Shown in pieces: positions 53,835-62,561 of a stretch of DNA of 64,000 nt. The stretch covers positions 124,001-188,000 of the forward strand of contig NZ_JAGRQH010000001.1 of the NCBI RefSeq assembly GCF_018122595.1. Direction: 5' to 3'. The notes under the pieces are model-generated. The model had not been told where the DNA came from, searched no databases, and saw only the letters and a list, made by a program, of their open reading frames with translations. Both the position numbers and the translations under genes were made by a program. The first letter of the stretch is position 1. Each line of letters starts with the position of its first letter. The DNA comes from Neokomagataea anthophila (lineage in GTDB: Bacteria > Pseudomonadota > Alphaproteobacteria > Acetobacterales > Acetobacteraceae).

Positions 53835-53869
53835 ACTACATAAGATGAAACTGACGACAGGAGCTGACC

Positions 53870-54406
53870 ATAGCTAGACCGCCGATGCAGAGTGCGCCCA
53901 CGCGTGAAGGACCGCGTGTAAACGAAGAGATCCGCGTACCTCAAGTCCGCCTCATCGATGAGGAGGGGGAAATGCAAGGGATCATGTCGACGCGCGACGC
54001 TCTGACGCGCGCGTTCTCATCAGGTCTCGACCTTCTTGAAATTAGCCCAACTGCTGTACCGCCAGTGGTCAAAATTCTTGACTACGGCAAGTTCAAATAC
54101 GAACAGCAGAAAAAGAAGAACGAAGCACGCAAGAAGCAAAAAGTTATTGAGATCAAGGAAGTTAAGGTCCGCCCCGGTACGGGCGAGCATGATTTCCAAA
54201 CGAAGCTCAAAGCTATTCACTCCTTCTTGGATGCTGGTGACAAGGTAAAGGTTTCACTGCGCTTTAAAGGCCGTGAAATGGCTCACCAAGAACTCGGCAT
54301 CAAGATGATGGAGCGTATCCGCATCGAAGTCGAAGAAAAAGCTAAGATTGAGCAAATGCCGCGCCTTGAAAACCGGCAAATGCTGATGGTGATGGCTCCA
54401 CGCTAA
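53870..54406 (+). CDS. infC: Translation initiation factor IF-3, probable AUA start
   Basis: IF-3 checks the start codon and keeps ribosomal subunits apart. The N-domain has 'PRVNEEIRVPQVRLIDEEGE' and 'LDLLEISPTAVPPVVKILDY', the linker is Lys-rich ('KFKYEQQKKKNEARKKQK'), and the C-domain has 'VKVRPGTGEHDFQTKLK' and 'VKVSLRFKGREMAHQELG'. The first ATG (53885) has no good ribosome site. AGGAG lies 6 bases before ATA at 53870, in frame, which adds 'MARPP' and gives 178 residues. infC genes classically begin with a rare non-AUG codon so that IF-3 limits its own synthesis, so ATA is the likelier start. A strong terminator follows. Confidence 0.93.
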   Translation: MARPPMQSAPTREGPRVNEEIRVPQVRLIDEEGEMQGIMSTRDALTRAFSSGLDLLEISPTAVPPVVKILDYGKFKYEQQKKKNEARKKQKVIEIKEVKVRPGTGEHDFQTKLKAIHSFLDAGDKVKVSLRFKGREMAHQELGIKMMERIRIEVEEKAKIEQMPRLENRQMLMVMAPR

Positions 54407-54424
54407 TCACCACAATAGCGTTCT

Positions 54425-54465
54425 AAAAAAGCCCCGTGCCGCAAATCGCAGCACGGGGCTTTTTT
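54425..54465. terminator. Bidirectional terminator between infC and the GT92-discoidin gene
   Basis: Perfect 15-bp stem (54425-54439 with 54451-54465; AAAAAAGCCCCGTGC arm) with a T6 run on each strand. It sits between two convergent genes. Confidence 0.9.
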
Positions 54466-54479
54466 ATCGGCATCATCTC

Positions 54480-55907
54480 TCAGTCTACATCCGTGCCATA
54501 GACCTCAACCTGATCAAGGTTAAAATAATTTGCTTCACCACGTAGCTCAATACGTAAATGGCGCATCAATACACCATCTTCCGAAACCCAAATAAAAGGC
54601 TTTCCATCCATTCCCCCGAAAACCTCATCAGACGTACGAACAAAGAATTCATCGGAAGTATTCTCATCTTTCAAAGATAAAAATGCAAAGTTCTTCATCC
54701 GCTCAAAGACACCATCCATACGATTAAACAAACGAATTTCATGAATATTCTTCACTTCACCAAAGTCAATTTTCCACCAAGGCCTGTCTTCTTTATCCGT
54801 ATGGGCTTGAGAACGTCCATTTGGAGCCTGATTGATGAGTTGAGCCGCATCCTCTTCCACCGTACAATCATGAACAGTGGAGCTTTGCGTCACCAAGCAA
54901 TTTGGAGAAATCAGAGGCCAACGCGTTGGAGGAAAGGGCGACGTGCTCCACGCTTTTTGCGTCAAATAATTTTTCCAATAATCATGCAAGCACAAGTCTT
55001 CTACAGCATTTGTATACTTATGATGAATTGCTCGTTCTTCTTCAGTCTTCTCCCCCCACATTTTTTCAGCTGCATAATCCCCCGCCAACCCCCTACGTAC
55101 ACGCAAATCAAAATCTTCATCTGATTTAATATTGTAATGCGCTATGAAAGCTTTCGCCAATAGCGTTTGGCGCCGATTATCTTGATGCAGGAACGACCAT
55201 GCACTTTCAGGAAAAGACTCATAATATTTTTCTATATTTTCACCCAAAACATTATAAATGTTCATTTTTTTTAATCCACTACAATCATGCTGAATAGCAT
55301 GACAAGAACTCCAAAATAACTCTTTATACGGAAATGATTTTGACTTAACAATCAACTTAGTAAAAGGTGTAACGCCTTCTTCGCGGCGCGTATAATTTAA
55401 TAAAACACTTCCTTCAGGACGTGTTTTATGACCGTTATGCCCAAAACTACACCAATTAATATACAGCGCATCCATATCTTCTGGGAACATTTTCAAAAAC
55501 GAATTAATCCCCTCAAAAGAACGAATACAAAAAAATTCATCTATATCCAAAAACATAAACCATTCTGTCTCTGGCATGTATTTTCTATTAAAATGAAAAT
55601 ACATTTGAAATTGTAAACCCTTTTTAGGGTAGTGTGTAAATGTTACAAAGGGATTTTCACCCTCCAAAAATGGCATTATTTGTGTATAAAAATCTATAGG
55701 ATCATCATCATTACAATATAAATAAACATGGTCTATTCCTATAGACCTGTGATAAGAGAGCCATTCACTTATATAACGCGTTTCCCACCGCGCACAGGCA
55801 ACCAAGGATACTTTGTATTTAGGTTCCGGCCAAATACCGGAGTTCTGTGCCACCATATCTGGCATTAAACTATAAGAAGAAATTTCTTTATAATAATCGT
55901 CAGACAC
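54480..55907 (-). CDS. Glycosyltransferase (GT92-type) fused to a discoidin-like domain
   Basis: A 475-residue two-domain protein. Residues ~30-300 resemble the GT92/DUF23 type: 'SLVACARWETRYISEWLSYH', 'GIDHVYLYCNDDD', the metal motif in 'WFMFLDIDEFFCI' and 'YINWCSFGHNGH'. Residues ~340-475 resemble an F5/8 type C (discoidin) domain: 'SSTVHDCTVEEDAAQLIN', 'WWKIDFGEVKNIHEIRLFNR' and 'HLRIELRGEANYFNLDQVEV'. Discoidin domains bind sugars, so it may hold the acceptor. The gene is far richer in A and T than its neighbours, which suggests horizontal gain. GTG start with AAAGG 8 bases upstream. No signal peptide. Donor and acceptor unknown. Confidence 0.8.
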   Translation of the reverse strand: MSDDYYKEISSYSLMPDMVAQNSGIWPEPKYKVSLVACARWETRYISEWLSYHRSIGIDHVYLYCNDDDPIDFYTQIMPFLEGENPFVTFTHYPKKGLQFQMYFHFNRKYMPETEWFMFLDIDEFFCIRSFEGINSFLKMFPEDMDALYINWCSFGHNGHKTRPEGSVLLNYTRREEGVTPFTKLIVKSKSFPYKELFWSSCHAIQHDCSGLKKMNIYNVLGENIEKYYESFPESAWSFLHQDNRRQTLLAKAFIAHYNIKSDEDFDLRVRRGLAGDYAAEKMWGEKTEEERAIHHKYTNAVEDLCLHDYWKNYLTQKAWSTSPFPPTRWPLISPNCLVTQSSTVHDCTVEEDAAQLINQAPNGRSQAHTDKEDRPWWKIDFGEVKNIHEIRLFNRMDGVFERMKNFAFLSLKDENTSDEFFVRTSDEVFGGMDGKPFIWVSEDGVLMRHLRIELRGEANYFNLDQVEVYGTDVD

Positions 55908-55955
55908 AGTTCTTACCTTTTAGAAAAAGATCACAAAAACAGAAAATAATACCTA

Positions 55956-56351
55956 CTATACCAAATGATCTGGTCCAAATGAATCTGGCAAAAGCTGTTC
56001 CAACGTGCGTACCAACAAAACATCTCCTTGGGCACTCACCATGTAAATTTTCAAATCAGGATTTGCAAACTCTCTTAATTTCTGTCGACATCCGCCACAT
56101 GGTGTGCACGGCAGATCCCCCCCGACAACCACAACCTCATCAATTTTACGCATGCCCGCCATAATCATCGCAGAAATAGCACCAGCTTCCGCGCAGCTAC
56201 CCAGTGGATAAGCTGCATTTTCGACATTACACCCGCTGTAAATAAGTCCGTCACACGACAAGGCTGACCCGACAGAAAAACGAGAATATGGTGCATAGGC
56301 CTTGGCGCGCGCTTTTATCGCTTCCTGTATCAATAACGGTAATACACTCAT
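55956..56351 (-). CDS. cdd: Cytidine deaminase
   Basis: Converts cytidine and deoxycytidine to uridine forms. The short tetrameric type (131 aa): 'YAPYSRFSVGSAL', 'SGCNVENAAYPLGSCAEAGA' with the catalytic Glu and a zinc Cys, and 'PCTPCGGCRQKLREF' with the other two zinc Cys. ATG at 56351 is chosen because AAGG lies 11 bases upstream and the family start is matched; the in-frame ATG at 56369 has no ribosome site. It shares the AT-rich composition of the neighbouring glycosyltransferase gene. No other pyrimidine salvage gene is nearby. Confidence 0.93.
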   Translation of the reverse strand: MSVLPLLIQEAIKARAKAYAPYSRFSVGSALSCDGLIYSGCNVENAAYPLGSCAEAGAISAMIMAGMRKIDEVVVVGGDLPCTPCGGCRQKLREFANPDLKIYMVSAQGDVLLVRTLEQLLPDSFGPDHLV

Positions 56352-56543
56352 TATAAAAACAGCCTTCATTTAATAGCACAAACGCTACATATACAAAAAA
56401 TGTATGCGCTATTTCACGGCCCAGTCACAATAGGAAGAATAAAATTTTCAACACTTCTATTGCCTCCCGAAAGCATCTCACCCTACCAATTCCCCAAGTG
56501 ATGGCTTGGAAGCCTCCTCACTGTGCGATACCCTAGCACAGTC

Positions 56544-57890
56544 ATGACAAGCTTCCCTTATACCGACCCCACCCCTGATGCTCTTCTGGCAAGCCGCCCT
56601 TCCCTACGCATGGATGCGCGTGACGGCTTGTTGTTTGAAGATGTTCCCGTGCACCAAATTGCGCAAACTATCGGCACGCCTTGCTGGATCACAGGTGCAG
56701 GCACACTGCGACGCCGCGCCGCAGACCTCAAAGCTGCATTTACCGCACGAAAACTACCCATGAGCTTTCATTTTGCCATGAAAGCTCAAGACCATCAGGC
56801 CACATTGCGTATTTTGAAAGACTGCGGATATGGGGTCGATATCGTCAGTGGCGGTGAAATGACACGCGCCCTCACGGCTGGAATTGCACCAGAAGCCATC
56901 GTCTTCTCAGGCGTTGGTAAAAGTGATGATGAGTTGCGTGCAGCTATCACCGCACGAATCGGCCAAATCAATGTTGAAAGCGCTGAAGAACTCTACCGCC
57001 TTGCGGCATTAGCAGACGCAATGCCCAATCGTGATAACTTCCGCATGCGCGTAACCCTACGCGTCAACCCAGACGTAGACGCCCAAACACACGACAAAAT
57101 CACCACTGGCCGAGCTGATGACAAATTCGGCATCGCCTATGATCAAGCCCTCGCACTTTACGCCGAAGCACAAGGCTTCTCATCCTTGCGCGTTATCGGC
57201 CTGGCCGTTCATCTCGGCAGCCAAATGCTCGCAGCGGAGCCGTTCCGTAAAGGCTATCAGCGCCTTGCCGATATGGTCCGCACACTACGCGGCCAAGGTC
57301 ACCCTGTTGAAACAGTTGATTGCGGCGGTGGCTTGGGCATTTCTTACCGTGATGAAATCGCACCAGCTCCTGATATGCTCGCCGGCGTTATTGCCGAAAC
57401 CTTAGGCGACCTCGACGTCGCTTTAGGCCTTGAACCTGGGCGGTGGCTAGCCGCTCCCACCGGTCTCTTCGTCACCACCATTATCGAAACAAAAGCGGGA
57501 AACCCCGAGCGCGGAACGCCTGACTTCCTCATTGTCGATGGTGGCATGAATGACCTGGCCCGCCCCTCCATGTATGATTCATGGCACGGTATTTTGCCTA
57601 TCTCTCCGACAGCCACACATAGCCCTCTCAAGCCTTGGCATGTGGTTGGTCCCGTTTGTGAAAGCAGCGATGTCTTTGCACGGAACCGCCCTCTCCCCGC
57701 GAACCTGAAACGCGGCGACATGCTGGCTTTCCTTGACGCCGGTGCCTATGGATCAGTGATGAGCTCCACCTATAATTCACGCCCCTTTGCCGCTCAGGCG
57801 ATGGTCGATAATGGCCGTTGGGCTCCCACACGCAAGCGACAGACACTGGAAGAACTGATCGCCGCTGAAACCCTTCCAGACTGGCTCTAA
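56544..57890 (+). CDS. lysA: Diaminopimelate decarboxylase
   Basis: Last step of lysine synthesis: meso-diaminopimelate to lysine. PLP lysine Lys80 in 'SFHFAMKAQDHQ' (Met where Val is usual), 'GVDIVSGGEM', 'NVESAEEL', 'LRVNPDVDAQTHDKITTG', 'LAVHLGSQM', 'DCGGGLGISY', 'LEPGRWLAAP' and the catalytic Cys in 'GPVCESSDVFA'. The DAP-specific 'KITTG' and 'CESSD' separate it from the ornithine decarboxylase at 35.5 kb. ATG at 56544 gives 448 residues; the in-frame upstream start at 56523 is less likely. It is followed by the DUF4175 gene in 9 bases, a pairing conserved in alphaproteobacteria. Confidence 0.96.
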   Translation: MTSFPYTDPTPDALLASRPSLRMDARDGLLFEDVPVHQIAQTIGTPCWITGAGTLRRRAADLKAAFTARKLPMSFHFAMKAQDHQATLRILKDCGYGVDIVSGGEMTRALTAGIAPEAIVFSGVGKSDDELRAAITARIGQINVESAEELYRLAALADAMPNRDNFRMRVTLRVNPDVDAQTHDKITTGRADDKFGIAYDQALALYAEAQGFSSLRVIGLAVHLGSQMLAAEPFRKGYQRLADMVRTLRGQGHPVETVDCGGGLGISYRDEIAPAPDMLAGVIAETLGDLDVALGLEPGRWLAAPTGLFVTTIIETKAGNPERGTPDFLIVDGGMNDLARPSMYDSWHGILPISPTATHSPLKPWHVVGPVCESSDVFARNRPLPANLKRGDMLAFLDAGAYGSVMSSTYNSRPFAAQAMVDNGRWAPTRKRQTLEELIAAETLPDWL

Positions 57891-57899
57891 CACCTCCTC

Positions 57900-60641
57900 A
57901 TGCCTGAAACCGCGCCCACCACATCATCTCTGCATCGCCTCAACACAGTACGCCGCCATACAGCACGCGTAGTTTGGGTGGAGCGCGCGTTTCCACATCT
58001 AGCATACCCAACTATACTGCTCTGCGCTTACACGCTTGCGTGCTTATTGCGCCTTCCACAATCCCTTCCAGACGGGCTGCATACACTCCTCGAACTCACC
58101 ATTATCGGCGTAGCCCTCAGGTTAATATGGCGCGGCCTACGGCACATCCCACGAGCAACACCGGAAGAGATTGATCGCCGTATTGAGCAGGCCTCTGCTC
58201 TCTCGCATCAACCCCTCCTGACGCTACAAGATAGCCCAGCTAGCACACACCACTCAGCCGCAGAAGAAACCCTCTGGACACAACACGTCCAGCGTACCGT
58301 CGCACGTATCGGCCCACTCCGCAGCGGCTGGCCTGTACTCACACCACACCCACGCACCAAGTGGGGCGTTCTCGGCCTAGCCAGCCTCTTGCTCCTCAGT
58401 CTGGCCGCATCCGGCACTCATGCTCCATCACGCCTCTGGGCGGGATGGATACCGGGGCAAGATGATGCCGATGCACCTTTACCTACACTACAAGCATGGA
58501 TTGATCTGCCCACTTATGCACCCGGCGCGCCGCTCTTCCTAACAACCGACCAGGCCCCCTCAACCTCTCTGGCGGAAGGGTCAACCCTCACGGCTGTTGT
58601 AAGTCATGCAGAAGGCACACCACACATACATGGCGCGCCTCTCACCAGTCTGCAAAAACTGGATGCGCATAGCTGGCGTCTCCAAGCATCCCTGACAACA
58701 ACCCACCTCTTACGCCTCACCGTTAGAGGGCGTACCATCAGCACTTGGCCTATCACCATCGCTCCCAACCCAGCGCCCAAAGTGCTCTGGAACGGCAAGC
58801 CCGGCCCTTTTCATGACCCCGCATCCAATACGCCCTCATGGCGCACCGCTCTACCGTGGAGCGTGGAGCAACCTTATGGCGTAAAATCACTTGAGGCGAC
58901 GATCAGCGCTCCGAACGGACATGGCCCAATCCGCCACGTTCATATCCCGCTAAACCGCCATCCCTTATCTGCCAAAGGCATTGCCCAGCCTGACCTCTCC
59001 GATGATCCCCTCGCCGGGACGGATGTTGTCGGTACACTGCATGCCGTCAGCGTCTCTGGCAAAACTGGCCAGAGTGAGACGCTGCATTTCCACCTTGGCT
59101 CACGTCACTTCACAGACCCGCTCGCCCGCGCCATCACAGCCCTTCGTGTGCGCCTCCTTTTACAGCAAGAAACCCCACAAGACGCTGCACAAGAACTTCT
59201 ATTGCTGACCGACGCAACCAAAGCCCGACCGCTCCTCAGCACGCTGGCACTCCTCGCAGCACGCGTGCCAACGGACACTGCCCCTGCAAACCTCGCCCCC
59301 ATCACCGAGGCTTTGTGGGATTTTGCCCTGTATCTCGAAGATCTTAAAACCACGGACCCTGCCACGGCAGATGCCGCAGCCGCTGTACGCGCTGCCGAAA
59401 CAGCCGTACGCCAACATATCGAAGACATGGCTAAGCACGACAGCGACATGGCTAGCCTGACAGAGCAACAAACACTCCACGACCTGACGGAAACTTTAAA
59501 ACAAGCACTCACCCACCGCTTGGCACTCCTCTTCCAACATGCCGCCCAAAGCGGCATCATCATGCCCAGCTCTGGCGCGAACGAACATGATCCGTTCTCC
59601 GGACCGATAGAGCAGCTACGCTCCCAAGCGACACAAGGCCAAACCGAAAGCGCACTCCAAACCTTACAAGACATGGAGGACATGGCGGAGCATATGCGCC
59701 AAGCGGGTCCGCAAGACATGCAAGCCCTCGCCCATTCCATGCAGGCACAAGAAGAAGCCCGCATGGAGCGCTCCGCCTTACGTGACCTCATCCGCCGAGA
59801 AACAGAACTGCTCGACCACGCACAACTTCGGCTCTCAGCCGCGCGCAAGGCAGCGCAACCTATGGATGATGATGCTCAGCCCGATGTCAGCCAAATGTCG
59901 ACCGATGATTTGCTCAAACAATTGGGAATGCAATCCGCACCAACTCATACGCCAGCCCAGCCCACACCACAGGCACCACTGGATGAAACGACCGTGCGTG
60001 AACAAGCACCACAACGCCGTGACGATCATGCCCTGCAACGCGCTCTCACACAGCTCGATACCGTCATTGCACAACGTACCCAGAGCAATACGGGTAAAAA
60101 GGTCGACGCATTCGATAAAGCTAAAACTGATATGATGGCCGCTCGCCACGCCCTCGCCGAGCGACACGATCCTGAAGCCGCCATCGCTGAACAAAAAGTG
60201 TTGGATGACCTCAAACAGGCCAACCAACAAATGCAGAAGAACCAAAAATCATCTTCAGGCCAAGGCCAGGGTAGCCTTAGCTTCATTCCCCCTGCGGGCC
60301 AAAGCCACGGCCAGTCCTCAAGTAATCATGGTGCTTCCCAATCACAAAATGGCGACCAAAACAGCCCATCAGATGATGACAACGATGATGATGACGATTC
60401 CAACAGCGGATCTCCTTCACATAATGGGAAGGGCGGCACACCAGCGGATAAAGACCAAGACCCCCTCGGCCGTGACATGGGCGAAGGTCATAACGGGCAG
60501 GATAGTGATGCCCATATCCCAGACCAAAACACCCGTGACCGTGCCCGAGACATTGAGCGCGAACTACGCCGCCGCGCAGCAGACCGCACCCGCCCCCAAA
60601 GCGAACTCGATTACCTGCAGCGCCTCCTAAAATCCTTTTAG
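57900..60641 (+). CDS. TIGR02302/DUF4175-family membrane protein
   Basis: A 913-residue protein of the alphaproteobacterial family placed after lysA. Two or three hydrophobic segments lie near residues ~34-80 and ~150-175, with 'IPRATPEEIDRRIEQASAL' between them, typical of the family. Then comes a periplasmic-type beta-rich region ('LPTYAPGAPLFLT'), a helical region rich in Gln/Asp/Ala with 'RSQATQGQTESALQTLQDM', and a disordered tail with a run of Asp ('DDDNDDDDDSN') and many Gln, Ser and Gly. The last residues 'RDIERELRRRAADRTRPQSE' with 'DYLQRLL' are a conserved end. Function unknown. No ribosome site is visible; it is probably coupled to lysA. Confidence 0.88.
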   Translation: MPETAPTTSSLHRLNTVRRHTARVVWVERAFPHLAYPTILLCAYTLACLLRLPQSLPDGLHTLLELTIIGVALRLIWRGLRHIPRATPEEIDRRIEQASALSHQPLLTLQDSPASTHHSAAEETLWTQHVQRTVARIGPLRSGWPVLTPHPRTKWGVLGLASLLLLSLAASGTHAPSRLWAGWIPGQDDADAPLPTLQAWIDLPTYAPGAPLFLTTDQAPSTSLAEGSTLTAVVSHAEGTPHIHGAPLTSLQKLDAHSWRLQASLTTTHLLRLTVRGRTISTWPITIAPNPAPKVLWNGKPGPFHDPASNTPSWRTALPWSVEQPYGVKSLEATISAPNGHGPIRHVHIPLNRHPLSAKGIAQPDLSDDPLAGTDVVGTLHAVSVSGKTGQSETLHFHLGSRHFTDPLARAITALRVRLLLQQETPQDAAQELLLLTDATKARPLLSTLALLAARVPTDTAPANLAPITEALWDFALYLEDLKTTDPATADAAAAVRAAETAVRQHIEDMAKHDSDMASLTEQQTLHDLTETLKQALTHRLALLFQHAAQSGIIMPSSGANEHDPFSGPIEQLRSQATQGQTESALQTLQDMEDMAEHMRQAGPQDMQALAHSMQAQEEARMERSALRDLIRRETELLDHAQLRLSAARKAAQPMDDDAQPDVSQMSTDDLLKQLGMQSAPTHTPAQPTPQAPLDETTVREQAPQRRDDHALQRALTQLDTVIAQRTQSNTGKKVDAFDKAKTDMMAARHALAERHDPEAAIAEQKVLDDLKQANQQMQKNQKSSSGQGQGSLSFIPPAGQSHGQSSSNHGASQSQNGDQNSPSDDDNDDDDDSNSGSPSHNGKGGTPADKDQDPLGRDMGEGHNGQDSDAHIPDQNTRDRARDIERELRRRAADRTRPQSELDYLQRLLKSF

Positions 60642-60700
60642 TGCGTCTAGATAGCTCTATTCTAAGGCTTAAGCGGAGTTATATGCCGCCTCATGTATTT

Positions 60701-60728
60701 TAATGAAGCCTCGGCTCAGGCTTCATTA
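60701..60728. terminator. Hairpin between convergent DUF4175 and azlD genes
   Basis: Perfect 10-bp stem TAATGAAGCC / GGCTTCATTA, loop of 8, midway between the two stop codons. A/T-rich ends on both sides, short T tracts only. Confidence 0.65.
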
Positions 60729-60771
60729 ACTTTCCGCCATCTAATCAATGGAGCCTGAACCTAACGCCAGC

Positions 60772-61071
60772 CTACGGAAACACCGCCCGTAAAACTCCCG
60801 TGCTCACAATGCCAATTGCCATCGTCGGCAAAAGTGCCCAGCGCGTTGCCGCGAAAACCGTAATAGCCAAACCCGCTAAATCCGTCGGCCGGCCAGAAGC
60901 AAAGCTCGGCGCCAAGACAGAAATCAACACACAGCCGGGGATAATATCCATCATCGCCGTTGCACGCGGGGACAGACGCTTGCCTCCCAGCAGAAGATAA
61001 CCACCAATACGCGTCAGATAAGTTGTAATGCCCATACCAATAATGGTCAGAGCCGAATCCCAATGAATCAT
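60772..61071 (-). CDS. azlD: AzlD-family branched-chain amino-acid exporter, small subunit
   Basis: A 99-residue, three- or four-helix membrane protein. 'IIGMGITTYLTRIGGYLLLG' at the start, with the conserved Thr-Arg, and 'GCVLISVLAPSF' are typical of AzlD. The C-terminal helix ends 'VSTGVLRAVFP'. With AzlC it exports branched-chain amino acids (the BrnE role in actinobacteria). ATG at 61071 overlaps the azlC stop by 4 bases (ATGA); longer in-frame starts run through azlC and are not credible. It faces the DUF4175 gene across a hairpin. Confidence 0.9.
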   Translation of the reverse strand: MIHWDSALTIIGMGITTYLTRIGGYLLLGGKRLSPRATAMMDIIPGCVLISVLAPSFASGRPTDLAGLAITVFAATRWALLPTMAIGIVSTGVLRAVFP

Positions 61072-61790
61072 CCGACCCTCCGCACAATACATGCTGCGGT
61101 CAGAGCGCCTGCCACAGTTCCCGCAGGCACACACCACGCCCCCGGATACAGCCGATACACCACAACCCCCACCAACAGGCTCACAATCCACGGTATGGAC
61201 ATACGATGGTCTTTCCACATGCCACGCAAAATCACGAGAAAAACCGCCGGGAACGCCATATCAAACCCATAGCGCGTTAAGTCCCCGATCTTCGCCCCCA
61301 AATAAGCTCCGAGAAACGTACTCAGAAGCCACGTAGCATACAGGCACCACCCCAAGCCGAAATAATATCCAGCACTGAATTTTTGGCGTTTTTGCGTGTC
61401 TGACAACGACAAGGCCCATGTCTCATCACACATCAAAAACAACCACAAAAGCGCCTTACGCCGGGGAACCTCTTTCAACCACGGCGCCAAAGCCGCCCCC
61501 ATCAACACATGGCGGCAATTAATCAATAAGGTCACACCAATAATCAGCGCTACAGGTAAAGGATTCGCCCATAAATTCACCGCTGCGAACTCTGAACCAC
61601 CCCCGTAATTCAACCCTGTCATGAGCGGTACACTAAACACACTCACTCCTTGCTGGACCGCTTGCCGTCCCAACAAAAGACCAAAGGGGATAAACCCAAT
61701 CATCACCGGAATTGAGGTACGCATACCCCTTAGAAATTCCGGCCAAAAGCCCCCATCTAGGGCCGAACGTGGTGCGACAGTATCAGACAT
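61068..61790 (-). CDS. azlC: AzlC-family branched-chain amino-acid exporter, large subunit
   Basis: A 240-residue polytopic membrane protein. 'FLRGMRTSIPVMIGFIPFGL' at the N-terminus, 'TGLNYGGGSEFAAVNL', 'LLINCRHVLMGAALAPWL' and 'LMCDETWALSL' are AzlC signatures. It forms the pore with AzlD, encoded just downstream. ATG at 61790 gives the usual length; an in-frame ATG at 61877 adds a polar leader without support. It is divergent from the exported cupin; the 177 bases between hold both promoters and a T run, with nothing else I recognise. Confidence 0.92.
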   Translation of the reverse strand: MSDTVAPRSALDGGFWPEFLRGMRTSIPVMIGFIPFGLLLGRQAVQQGVSVFSVPLMTGLNYGGGSEFAAVNLWANPLPVALIIGVTLLINCRHVLMGAALAPWLKEVPRRKALLWLFLMCDETWALSLSDTQKRQKFSAGYYFGLGWCLYATWLLSTFLGAYLGAKIGDLTRYGFDMAFPAVFLVILRGMWKDHRMSIPWIVSLLVGVVVYRLYPGAWCVPAGTVAGALTAACIVRRVG

Positions 61791-61967
61791 GCGCGTGTGT
61801 ATATCGCCTCCGGACCTTTCAGCAACCAAAACGCACACCACCTCGAAATTCTTACCTTTTTTTTTAATAGAGGCCACATAGCTCTCGTGAGAGGGTGCAC
61901 ACCCTTACCCCGTACTTTGTTCCATTTTTCTCTCCATAATGAGAGCGCCAGATACAAGGAGAATGGC

Positions 61968-62561
61968 ATGCATCGACGTCTCTTTAACGCCATCCTTGCA
62001 GGACTTGGGCTCTCTCTCAGTGGGCATGTAGCGCGCGCTATTGCGCAAGGCACTCCCGTCAGTACGGAGAGTTTTCTCCTCACAACGAATGGCTGGGTTC
62101 CCAACAACCAAAAACTCCCAGTCATCGTGTACCGCAACGCTCTCAGCACCAATGCCCCCGACCCCGCCAGTACATTTGAAGAGCTATTTCAAACCAATGG
62201 CTGGCCCCCTCAATGGCGCAATGGCGTTTATCCTTTTCACCATTACCACACAGAAGGCCATGAGGTTTTGGGCATTTATAGTGGCTCAGCACAACTCATG
62301 ATCGGCGGCCCATCCGCCCGGAAAATGGACGTCCATGCAGGAGACATTCTGCTGCTCCCGGCAGGCACAGGCCATATGAAAATCTCCGCCGATAATCAGT
62401 TCGGTGTTGTCGGTGCATATCCACCTGACCAGAGCTTTGACATTGTCCGCAAAGCCCCAAGCGATGCACAATTACAACGCCTCACTAAACTTTCTTTTCC
62501 CACCACAGACCCAGTGTGTGGACAGGACGGCCCTGTTCCACATGACTGGCATTATGGGTGA
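61968..62561 (+). CDS. Exported cupin-domain protein
   Basis: A 197-residue single-cupin protein with a signal peptide ending near 'VARAIAQG'. The metal-binding cupin motifs are clear: 'FHHYHTEGHEVLGIYSGSAQ' (His, His, Glu) and 'HAGDILLLPAGTGHMKI' (His). 'FGVVGAYPPDQSFDIVRK' after them is the pattern of the YjlB subgroup of cupins. The catalytic role is unknown; metal-dependent oxidase or isomerase are options. AAGGAG lies 7 bases before the ATG. The next gene starts right after its stop, so they are one operon. Confidence 0.85.
   Translation: MHRRLFNAILAGLGLSLSGHVARAIAQGTPVSTESFLLTTNGWVPNNQKLPVIVYRNALSTNAPDPASTFEELFQTNGWPPQWRNGVYPFHHYHTEGHEVLGIYSGSAQLMIGGPSARKMDVHAGDILLLPAGTGHMKISADNQFGVVGAYPPDQSFDIVRKAPSDAQLQRLTKLSFPTTDPVCGQDGPVPHDWHYG

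Noticed and set aside
59105-59848. A 247-codon minus-strand frame rich in Ser, Arg, Met and Cys
   Set aside because: Antisense to the DUF4175 gene; no domain or ribosome site.
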